A stretch of 15,114 nucleotides of DNA from JAUYMM01 sp049301455 (GTDB lineage: Bacteria > Patescibacteriota > Microgenomatia > UBA8517), in assembly GCA_049301455.1 (NCBI GenBank), contig JBAQKY010000014.1, positions 1-15,114 of the forward strand. Reading direction: 5' to 3'. Within the stretch, counting starts at the first letter, position 1; the number at the start of each line of letters is the position of its first letter. The notes below the pieces were generated by a model, which searched no databases, was not told the DNA's origin, and worked only from the letters and a program-made list of their open reading frames with translations. Shown here one piece after another: positions 7,140 through 13,667 of the stretch. The position numbers and the translations under genes were made by a program.

Positions 7140-7680
7140 TTTTCTTAATTGGATTAGTTTTTTCAGCTTGCACTTCGTTAATTTTCATTGCATGAGTCAT
7201 GGCAATTGCTAATGCATCTGCCGCATTGTCAAAATGAGTTTTTTTACCTTTTTCACTTTTTACTTTGCTACCCAATATTTTTTTAACATGTTCCTGCACT
7301 ACTTTTTTATTTGCTCTACCTGAACCTGTAATTAATTTCTTAATTGTTCCAGGTGCATATTCTGCAACAAAAATATTTAATTTACGAGCAGCTAAAAGCA
7401 TTACACCTTGGGCTTGGCCTACAGCAATTACAGTTTTAGCGTTATTTGAGAAAAATACCTTTTCAAACACAAAAACATCAGGATTAAACTTTTCAATAAG
7501 TTTTAGAGTTTTTTCAAAAATTATTTCTAATCTTTCTTCTTTTAGAAGTTCTTTACTTGTTTCAATCAAACCCCATTCAATAACCTGAAGCCCTTTACCT
7601 GAAATTGCAGAAATGTCAGTTACCTCAATACAACCAAAACCAGTTGTTGCAGTTCCAGGATCAATACCAAGTATCTTCAT
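7132..7680 (-). CDS. ruvC: Crossover junction endodeoxyribonuclease RuvC
   Basis: Resolves Holliday junctions by paired nicks after RuvAB branch migration. The 182 residues are close to the usual 160-180. The RNase H-like fold is clear: ILGIDPGTATTGFG with Asp7, FVFEKVFF with Glu73, AVGQAQGVML (86-95), EYAPGTIKKLITGSGRANK and the C-terminal HFDNAADALAIAMTH with Asp155. In typical RuvC the third carboxylate or His sits three residues before the last Asp; here that residue is Asn152, with Asp151 just before it, so the metal site may be shifted by one. The basic C-terminal tail is short. The ATG is 9 bases after the Cys-rich gene, with a perfect TATAAT spanning that gene's stop. It overlaps the EF-Tu-like gene by 8 bases. 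ruvA and ruvB are not in the window. Confidence 0.95.
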   Translation of the reverse strand: MKILGIDPGTATTGFGCIEVTDISAISGKGLQVIEWGLIETSKELLKEERLEIIFEKTLKLIEKFNPDVFVFEKVFFSNNAKTVIAVGQAQGVMLLAARKLNIFVAEYAPGTIKKLITGSGRANKKVVQEHVKKILGSKVKSEKGKKTHFDNAADALAIAMTHAMKINEVQAEKTNPIKKNV

Positions 7681-7688
7681 TAGAAGTC

Positions 7689-7694
7689 ATTATA
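7689..7694 (-). promoter_or_regulatory. Possible -10 box of ruvC
   Basis: A perfect TATAAT on the minus strand overlaps the stop codon of the Cys-rich gene and ends 8 bases before the ruvC ATG at 7680. I see no good -35 at 16-18 bases. Initiation 7-8 bases downstream would give no leader or a one-base leader. Predicted only. Confidence 0.35.
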
Positions 7695-7938
7695 CAGTAA
7701 CTGTTTCACCATTTGCTGGACAAGCAGCAGGGACTGATACTGAACCATCTTTTGAATATGCATGTCCACTTGATGTAATACTGCCGATCCCTGAGCACAA
7801 ACTACATCCTGAACAATGTGGTCTAATAGCACTAATTATTTTATCAATTTGAATTTTTGATAGATCAAGCTCTTTACCACCACTATCAAACGCAACCAAC
7901 GATTGAAGTTGATCAGATAATACAATCTCTATCCCCAT
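7690..7938 (-). CDS. Uncharacterised Cys-rich small protein (82 aa)
   Basis: I do not recognise this protein. I place the start at the ATG at 7938 (MGIEIVLSDQ), one base after the rplS stop; extending the frame upstream would need a TTG inside rplS. The first 40 residues look like a small alpha/beta segment (IEIVLSDQLQSLVAF, then LDLSKIQIDKIISAI). Then comes the cluster HCSGCSLCSG, with Cys42, Cys45 and Cys48 in a CxxCxxC array, and a fourth Cys73 in AACPANG. The tail (49-82) is rich in Ser, Gly and Thr and has no charged helix. Four cysteines could hold zinc or an iron-sulfur cluster, or form a redox site; this is a guess. There is no signal peptide or membrane segment. It sits between ribosomal protein L19 and RuvC with almost no gap, and consistent codon use suggests a real gene. 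Confidence 0.6.
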   Translation of the reverse strand: MGIEIVLSDQLQSLVAFDSGGKELDLSKIQIDKIISAIRPHCSGCSLCSGIGSITSSGHAYSKDGSVSVPAACPANGETVTV

Positions 7939-7939
7939 A

Positions 7940-8299
7940 TTATTTTTTCTTTGAAGCTTCTCTTCTGTTTGATCTTGAGTAGATCTTGTCAATCTCTTTT
8001 GTAGATTTTTCTCTTGTGTAATAAAGTTTTGCTTGTTTTACACCTCTTGTACCTTTTTTAATAACTTCAATCTTTTCAATTGTTGGAAGTGAGATTGGGA
8101 AAATTCTTTCAATACCAATGTTTGCTTCTCCAACTCTTCTGACTGTGAATGTTTTTCTATCAAGTTCACCTTTAATACCTAAAACCATACCTTCAAAAAA
8201 GGCTACTCTGGTTTTTTCTCCTTCTTTGATTCTTTGATAGACTTTAATTCTGTCTCCAACACCAAATTCTACTTCGTTGTGTTTAATTCTTAATGCCAT
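7940..8299 (-). CDS. rplS: Large ribosomal subunit protein bL19
   Basis: A protein of the large ribosomal subunit at the interface with the small subunit. The 119 residues from the ATG at 8299 contain the family core: FGVGDRIKVYQRIKEGEKTR (12-31), FEGMVLGIKG (35-44), TFTVRRVGEANIGIERIFPI (51-70), PTIEKIEVIKKG (73-84) and KQAKLYYTR (88-96). A basic tail (EKSTKEIDKIYSRSNRREASKKK, split by a helix-like IDKIY) extends past the usual YLR end. I prefer the ATG at 8299 because homology starts at MALRIKHNEVEF and because a strong promoter ends 6 bases before it; an in-frame TTG six codons up would fall inside that promoter. dnaE ends 31 bases upstream and the Cys-rich gene begins one base after the stop. 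Confidence 0.95.
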   Translation of the reverse strand: MALRIKHNEVEFGVGDRIKVYQRIKEGEKTRVAFFEGMVLGIKGELDRKTFTVRRVGEANIGIERIFPISLPTIEKIEVIKKGTRGVKQAKLYYTREKSTKEIDKIYSRSNRREASKKK

Positions 8300-8305
8300 A
8301 TGGGT

Positions 8306-8334
8306 ATTATATATCAAAAATTACTTTGGCTCAA
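8306..8334 (-). promoter_or_regulatory. Predicted promoter of rplS, leaderless type
   Basis: On the minus strand TTGAGC (8334-8329, 4 of 6) is followed by a 17-base spacer and a perfect TATAAT (8311-8306). Six bases (ACCCAT) then lead straight to the rplS ATG. Transcription would start on or next to the A of that ATG. It occupies the window's only gap above 22 bases, its -35 spanning the dnaE stop codon. This is the best promoter in the window and may drive the genes down to gpmI. Confidence 0.6.
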
Positions 8335-11300
8335 TCTCCTAAAATATTTTTGATTTCTTGCTGGAGTTTTTCATTCCAATTCACTTTCTGTTTAGCTATA
8401 ATTTTCTTTTGACCCTTCTCAAAAAATAGCGTTATACCACCACTTCCTGAGTTTGATTCAAATAACTCTTTTAACTGTGTTAACTTTTCTTTTGGAGTGT
8501 CAGCAGGGATTGTAACTAAATGTGTTGAATCATGCTTAATTTCAACCATGTTTTCTGCCAAGAATGATATTTCATCATCTCTTGAATCTACCTTTCCAGT
8601 AACAATTGCAACCTTTCCATCTAGCAGCAAACTTTTAACATCTTGGTACAGTTTAGGGAATATAACCATATCAACTATGCCTGTTGTGTCTTCAGCCTTA
8701 ACAAATGCCATTTCTGAATTGTTTTTCTTGGTCAAAATTACTCTAACCTCTTTTATAACCACTCCAATCTTAATGTTTTGTCCTTTTTGTTCTTCTGGAT
8801 CAAGTTCTGATATATTATGCGTAATTTGGTCTTGAATAGGATCAAGAAGTTCTGTGATAGGTTTTGCAGAGATTGAAAAACCCAAAAGGTCTCGCTCAAA
8901 GTTTTCTCGTTCTTCATCGCCAAAATCATCAACAGAATTATCTACAATTGACGAATCAGAAACAAAGGCAGATATCTTTGTCTCATCTTCTTCGGAGAAT
9001 AGTCCTGATTGGCCATTATTATCTTTTGGTTTAGCAAGTTTTGACTTTACTAAATCAATTGCATTTAGGAGAGCTGTTCTTTTGCCAAATTTATCCATTG
9101 CACCAACTTTGATTAAACTTTCCAAAACTCTTTTGTTTACTTTTCTGCCATCTACTCTGTTTATAAAATCCATAAAAGACTGGAATGGCCCAGCTTTTCT
9201 AGCTTCTAGTATTATTTCGATTGCGACATTTCCAACGTTTTTAATTGCTGAAAGGCCAAAACGTATTGCTTTACCCTCAATTGACTCTTCGTCACTAGAT
9301 ATTGAAAAATCCAAATCAGATTCGTTAACATCAGGAACTAATACTTTAATTCCCATTCTTCTACACTCATGCACAGCCTGACTAACTTTTTCAGAGTCAG
9401 AACTTTCTGCAGAAAGAAGAGCATTCATGTACTCAACTGGATAATTAGCTTTCATATAAGAGGTATAGTAAGCAACCATTCCATAGGAAGCAGCGTGTGC
9501 CTTGTTAAAACCATATGATTGGAACGGTTCAAAAAGTTTCCAAAGCTTTTCTGCAAAATCCTCAGTTTGACCATGTGCAATAATTCCATTTACCAGCTTT
9601 TCTTTTTGGGCAGCCATTTCCTCTGGAATTTTCTTTCCAACTGCTTTTCTGAATTTATCAGCTTCTTCCCATGTGTAGCCTGCAAGGTCTAAAGCACAGA
9701 ATAAAAGATCGTCCTGATAGACAATCAATCCGTACGATTTATCTAAAAACTTTTCCATTCTAGGATCAAGGTATTTAATTAACTTAGGATTATTTTTTCG
9801 TGCAATATATTCAGGGATAACAGCCATAGGTCCAGGACGATACAATGCGACCATGGCCATGATGTCTTCAACTCTTTCTGGTTTTAGCTCTTTTAAGAAT
9901 TTGGTCATACCACCACCGTTTAATTGAAAGGTTCCCATTGTTTCTCCGCGAGACAACATTTCAAATGTCTTTTTGGCTCTTTCATCTTTTATTCCATCAA
10001 TCGGAACTTTGTGTAAATCAATTTCTTCACCTCTGGTGTTTTTAACAATTTGAATAGCATTACCTAAAATTGATAAATTCCTAATACCAAGAACGTCAAA
10101 TTTGATTAAGCCCACATCTTCACAAGCATGCATTTCATATTGGGTAATTGTTTTTTCTCCACCTGTTTCTTTTTGAATTGGTGCAAAGTCAGTTATTTCA
10201 GTTGGAGCAACAACTACTCCTGCAGCATGAACAGAAAGATGTCTTGCATTTCCTTCTACTGCTTTGGCAAGATCCATAATTTTTTTGGTATCTGCATCGC
10301 TGTCATAGAGAGTTTTTAGATCAGGAGTTTCATTTAGAGCTCTTTCCATTGTCATTGGAAAACCTTGTGCACCTAATGGAATTAATTTGGCTATTTTGTC
10401 ACCAGTTGCATATGGATAACCTAAAACCCGTGCAATATCACGGACTGCTGCCTTGGCAAGCATTCTTCCAAAAGTACAAATCTGGGCAGTTTTTTCAGCA
10501 CCATAGGTGTCTGAAATATACTTTATAACATCATCACGTCTGTTATCTGATATGTCAAAATCAATATCAGGTGGAGATGGTCTGTATGGATTTAAGAAAC
10601 GTTCAAACGGAAGATTATAAGTTAAAGGATTAACTGTTGTTATGCCTAAAACATATGAAACCAATGATCCTGCAGCTGAACCTCTGGTGTTCGTAATGAT
10701 ACCATTCTTAGCTGCCCAGTTAACCATATCGCGAACAATTAAAAAGTAAGGAGCATAACCTTTAGTGTTGATAATATTTAACTCATATTTTAATCTCTCA
10801 ACTGTTGTATCAGTTACTACTTCTACTCTTTCAGGTAAACTCTCTAGAGCAAGCTCTTCTAAATAGCCTGCATCAGTCTTTCCTTCAGGCAGGTTATATT
10901 TTGGAAATGACCATGATCCAATTGGAATTTCAACGTTACACTTTTCTGCAATTTTAACTGTATTTTCTATAGCATCAGGTAGATCTGGGAAATTTGCAAT
11001 CATTTCATCTGGAGATTTGATATAGAAATCTGGGTTATCAATATATCTTAAACGTTTAGTATCAGCTACATTTTTTCCTGTAGATATACAAACCAAAGCA
11101 TCTTGTGCGGGGGCATCTTCCTTTTTAATGTAATGAGCATCATTGGTTGCAACTAAAGGTATACCCATCTCACGACTTAATTTAATTACTCCTGCCTCAA
11201 CTAACTTGTTTCCTGTCTCCATTCTTGAAAGTGAAGCTTTAAGTTCAGTGTCAGTAATATTTGGTAATATTTTGTCATAGTGATGTCTTTGTATTTCCAT

Positions 11301-11798
11301 GTAGAAATCATCCTTAAAGACATCTGCATACCACTGTGTTAATTTCTTAGCCTCCTCATAATTGTTATCAATCAAAAAGTTTGGGATTTCTGCAGCAGGA
11401 CAGCCAGAAAAACAAATTAAACCTTGTGAGTGCTCCTTTAAAATTTCTTTTGTAAAACGAGGACGATAGTAATAACCTTCCATGTGGGCAATTGAAGTTA
11501 GTTTCATTAAATTTTTATAACCCTCATAATCTTTGGCTAGAAGTGTTAAATGAAAGTTGTCTTTAACTTTTTCAGTCATACTACGAGTAACATAGCCTTC
11601 AAGGCCGATAATCGGCTTAACTTCTTGTTTTTTGCCTTCTTTAAAAAATTCCACAACACCATACATGGCACCATGGTCTGTGATAGCTACAGCATCCATG
11701 TCATTTGCTTTAACATGTGCAAATAACTTTTTAACTTTGGACATCCCATCAAGAAGTGAATATTCTGTGTGGTTGTGAAGATGAATAAATTTAGACAT
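8331..11798 (-). CDS. dnaE: DNA polymerase III alpha subunit
   Basis: The replicative DNA polymerase (C-family), 1155 residues, matching DnaE1-type length. The N-terminal PHP domain keeps all nine metal ligands by alignment with the Mycobacterium enzyme: His8, His10, Asp17, His42, Glu67, His83, Cys133, Asp220 and His222. It may thus proofread by itself. The palm has RGSAAGSLVSYVLGI (372-386) and catalytic PDIDFD (Asp411, Asp413), with the third Asp568 in IKFDVLG. The fingers and tandem HhH follow (FGLSAIKNVG, 847-856). Gln930-Phe934 (QSGLF) in an acidic linker fits the internal beta-clamp-binding motif. An OB domain (about 1009-1085) and a short C-terminal domain end the protein. There is no intein or split. 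The gene starts 8 bases after the GGDEF gene without a Shine-Dalgarno, with a -10-like CATAAT 7 bases before the ATG. Confidence 0.97.
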   Translation of the reverse strand: MSKFIHLHNHTEYSLLDGMSKVKKLFAHVKANDMDAVAITDHGAMYGVVEFFKEGKKQEVKPIIGLEGYVTRSMTEKVKDNFHLTLLAKDYEGYKNLMKLTSIAHMEGYYYRPRFTKEILKEHSQGLICFSGCPAAEIPNFLIDNNYEEAKKLTQWYADVFKDDFYMEIQRHHYDKILPNITDTELKASLSRMETGNKLVEAGVIKLSREMGIPLVATNDAHYIKKEDAPAQDALVCISTGKNVADTKRLRYIDNPDFYIKSPDEMIANFPDLPDAIENTVKIAEKCNVEIPIGSWSFPKYNLPEGKTDAGYLEELALESLPERVEVVTDTTVERLKYELNIINTKGYAPYFLIVRDMVNWAAKNGIITNTRGSAAGSLVSYVLGITTVNPLTYNLPFERFLNPYRPSPPDIDFDISDNRRDDVIKYISDTYGAEKTAQICTFGRMLAKAAVRDIARVLGYPYATGDKIAKLIPLGAQGFPMTMERALNETPDLKTLYDSDADTKKIMDLAKAVEGNARHLSVHAAGVVVAPTEITDFAPIQKETGGEKTITQYEMHACEDVGLIKFDVLGIRNLSILGNAIQIVKNTRGEEIDLHKVPIDGIKDERAKKTFEMLSRGETMGTFQLNGGGMTKFLKELKPERVEDIMAMVALYRPGPMAVIPEYIARKNNPKLIKYLDPRMEKFLDKSYGLIVYQDDLLFCALDLAGYTWEEADKFRKAVGKKIPEEMAAQKEKLVNGIIAHGQTEDFAEKLWKLFEPFQSYGFNKAHAASYGMVAYYTSYMKANYPVEYMNALLSAESSDSEKVSQAVHECRRMGIKVLVPDVNESDLDFSISSDEESIEGKAIRFGLSAIKNVGNVAIEIILEARKAGPFQSFMDFINRVDGRKVNKRVLESLIKVGAMDKFGKRTALLNAIDLVKSKLAKPKDNNGQSGLFSEEDETKISAFVSDSSIVDNSVDDFGDEERENFERDLLGFSISAKPITELLDPIQDQITHNISELDPEEQKGQNIKIGVVIKEVRVILTKKNNSEMAFVKAEDTTGIVDMVIFPKLYQDVKSLLLDGKVAIVTGKVDSRDDEISFLAENMVEIKHDSTHLVTIPADTPKEKLTQLKELFESNSGSGGITLFFEKGQKKIIAKQKVNWNEKLQQEIKNILGD

Positions 11799-11805
11799 TA
11801 AGAAG

Positions 11806-11834
11806 ATTATGCCACCTCAACACGATTACGTCCA
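11806..11834 (-). promoter_or_regulatory. Possible promoter of dnaE, leaderless type
   Basis: TGGACG (11834-11829, 4 of 6 to TTGACA), a 17-base spacer and CATAAT (11811-11806, 5 of 6) end 7 bases before the dnaE ATG at 11798. The whole element overlaps the end of the GGDEF gene, so part of the match is constrained by coding sequence. It fits the pattern at rplS and PEP synthase. Confidence 0.35.
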
Positions 11835-12430
11835 CCTTGTTTTGCTTTGTAGAGTGCACTATCTGCCCTTTTTATCAACATGTCTGGTGCTGTATCGATA
11901 TCGTTTAAAAAGGTGATACCAAAACTAGCAGTATATTCTATGTATTTCTTATTGCCGCCTTCGTCATGATATGAAGAATTGCTATGTTTTTGATGCAGTT
12001 CATCTTTAATCCTATTTACTCTTTGTACAAAAGAAGTTTCATCGCTACATGTTGTAACTATTACAATTTCCTCTCCTCCATATCTTGCAACAAAAGAAAT
12101 GTTTTCTTCTCTTTCTGGAAATTTGTCTTTTAAAATCTCAGCAAATTTTATTAAAGTATTATCACCACCCACGTGGCCATATGTGTCATTGATGTTCTTA
12201 AACTTGTCGATGTCAATCATGACTAGAGCTAATTTATTATTATCGGCCTTACACTTGGCAAAAAAAACAGGAAACTTTTCTATAAAATATCCTCTATTAT
12301 ATAAACCAGTTAAACCATCCCTTGTTGAATCATTTCTCAATTCAGCCCAAGATCGTTTATCACCGTCGTCACCATTCTGAGAAAAGTAGTTTCGGAGTGT
12401 ATTTTTAATGTCAATTAATTTATCGCTCAT
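11807..12430 (-). CDS. GGDEF-domain protein, probable soluble diguanylate cyclase
   Basis: Likely makes cyclic di-GMP from two GTP. The 207 residues are one GGDEF domain after a ~35-residue polar N-terminus; there is no membrane segment, PAS, REC or other sensor domain. Visible features are DGLTGLYNRGYF (38-49), the metal/substrate stretch MIDIDKFKNINDTYGH (71-86) with GGD (88-90), and the signature RYGGEEI (116-122). GGEE is the active variant; the last Phe is Ile. The residues where an RxxD inhibitory site would sit read ENIS, so product feedback is probably absent. The C-terminal ADSALYKAKQGGRNRV is canonical. The MFS stop and this ATG abut with no base between (TAAATG), so the two are probably co-translated; dnaE follows after 8 bases. 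Enzyme activity is inferred from the motifs; no c-di-GMP receptor is visible here. Confidence 0.9.
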   Translation of the reverse strand: MSDKLIDIKNTLRNYFSQNGDDGDKRSWAELRNDSTRDGLTGLYNRGYFIEKFPVFFAKCKADNNKLALVMIDIDKFKNINDTYGHVGGDNTLIKFAEILKDKFPEREENISFVARYGGEEIVIVTTCSDETSFVQRVNRIKDELHQKHSNSSYHDEGGNKKYIEYTASFGITFLNDIDTAPDMLIKRADSALYKAKQGGRNRVEVA

Positions 12431-13630
12431 TTAAAAATTTTCTTGTATTAGTTTTTGGCCTTTGTGAAGCGAAAAACTTAAAATCAGAATAACACTAATT
12501 GCAATTATGCTCAAGAGGGTTTTAACTCCAAAAAATTCTGAAATAACACCTGAAAAGATAACTGGAAAAATTGTTGAAATTGTAATTAAAAAGAATAGAT
12601 TTCCAAAAACTCTTCCACGTAACCAACTTGGTGTATTTTCCTGAAGAAAAGTTAAGGTTGGTATATTAACTGTCACAAATCCAATTCCTATTAAGATTAC
12701 AAAAATAGGTGCAACGATTAAATTTCCATAGACAAGTGCAAGGAGTGATAGTCCAAGTATTGCCAAACCAATTTCAATCATTTTTTTCTTTCTCCATTTT
12801 CTTTTTACTAATTTATTTATCGTAATCGATCCAATAGCTGCACCAATACCAGCAGGAACGACAATATACAAACCTACGAGTGAGACTTCAGTTTTTAAAA
12901 TCTCTTTAGCAATAATAGGAAGATTCGATGTAATTATTGCAAGTCCAACTTGAATTGCAAAAAGCAAACCTAATGGGAATAATACTTTTTTATTCACTTT
13001 AATAAATTGATATCCTTCAAGAATATGGTTTAAGAAAATCTTAATTAACTCTTCAAAATTGTGAGGTGTCTTTCTAACAGGATTGAGTTTTGGTAGAAAT
13101 GATACAGCAATAAAAGCAATGAAAAGTGCCACAGAACAAATTATTAAAGCGCCATTAAAACCAACCCACTTTTCAACTAATCCCGCAAATCCAAATCCAA
13201 CAACTAGAGATAATTGTTGTGTTAAAAAGAACATACTATTAGCTTTTGCCAGTTTTGATTCTGAAACAATTGAAGGAAGCGCTGCCATCTCTGCAGGAAC
13301 ATAGAATTGGTTTAAAAATGAATAAGCCACAACAACTGCAAAAAGTAAAAAAATTGAATAACTGTGTGTAAAAATAAAGAAAAATATAACCAAACTTTGT
13401 AGCAGGTTTGTAATCATCAAAGTTTTTCTACGACTAAATAAATCAGCAAGACTTGCCCCAACAGGACCAAAAAAGATAGTTGGTAATGAATAAGAAACCC
13501 AAAGAAGCGATGTGGCAATAGTTGAACCAGTCGTATTAAAAAGTCTTGCTAGAAGCAGAAAATTCATGACATTTAAAGTGATTTGAGAGAGAATTTGTGA
13601 TGACCAAAGTAGATAAAAATTAAGTGGCAT
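12431..13630 (-). CDS. Major facilitator superfamily transporter (MFS_3/EntS-like exporter)
   Basis: A probable inner-membrane efflux permease of 399 residues, with about 11-12 hydrophobic helices spread along the chain. The motif A loop GASLADLFSRRKT (58-70) lies between helices 2 and 3. YVPAEMAALPSIV (110-122) and LAKANSMFFLTQQLS (127-141) are typical of the MFS_3 group, as is PSWLRGRVFG (334-343) in the second half. A charged central loop (about 180-215) separates the two six-helix bundles. Relatives export siderophores, macrolides or other small molecules, but no residue here fixes the substrate. The ATG is 17 bases after gatB, with TATACT 6 bases upstream. The downstream GGDEF gene abuts directly, which hints at a shared transcript, not a shared pathway. 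No Shine-Dalgarno is present. Confidence 0.85.
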   Translation of the reverse strand: MPLNFYLLWSSQILSQITLNVMNFLLLARLFNTTGSTIATSLLWVSYSLPTIFFGPVGASLADLFSRRKTLMITNLLQSLVIFFFIFTHSYSIFLLFAVVVAYSFLNQFYVPAEMAALPSIVSESKLAKANSMFFLTQQLSLVVGFGFAGLVEKWVGFNGALIICSVALFIAFIAVSFLPKLNPVRKTPHNFEELIKIFLNHILEGYQFIKVNKKVLFPLGLLFAIQVGLAIITSNLPIIAKEILKTEVSLVGLYIVVPAGIGAAIGSITINKLVKRKWRKKKMIEIGLAILGLSLLALVYGNLIVAPIFVILIGIGFVTVNIPTLTFLQENTPSWLRGRVFGNLFFLITISTIFPVIFSGVISEFFGVKTLLSIIAISVILILSFSLHKGQKLIQENF

Positions 13631-13636
13631 GTATTT

Positions 13637-13667
13637 AGTATAACTTGTTATTTTTGCAGCTCTTCAA
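13637..13667 (-). promoter_or_regulatory. Possible promoter of the MFS-GGDEF pair, leaderless type
   Basis: TATACT (13642-13637, 5 of 6 to TATAAT) ends exactly 6 bases before the MFS ATG at 13630. TTGAAG (13667-13662, 4 of 6) lies 19 bases upstream, longer than the optimum, inside the end of gatB. The -10 spacing equals that at rplS and PEP synthase. Confidence 0.35.

Noticed and set aside
7265..7852. Plus-strand frames of 107 and 79 codons over ruvC and the Cys-rich gene
   Set aside because: They mirror real minus-strand genes and have neither start context nor protein motifs.
8497..9381. Two plus-strand open frames of 112 and 175 codons inside dnaE
   Set aside because: They are antisense to well-conserved dnaE codons, show no recognisable motif and have Ser/Phe/Leu-rich composition typical of antisense AT-rich reading.
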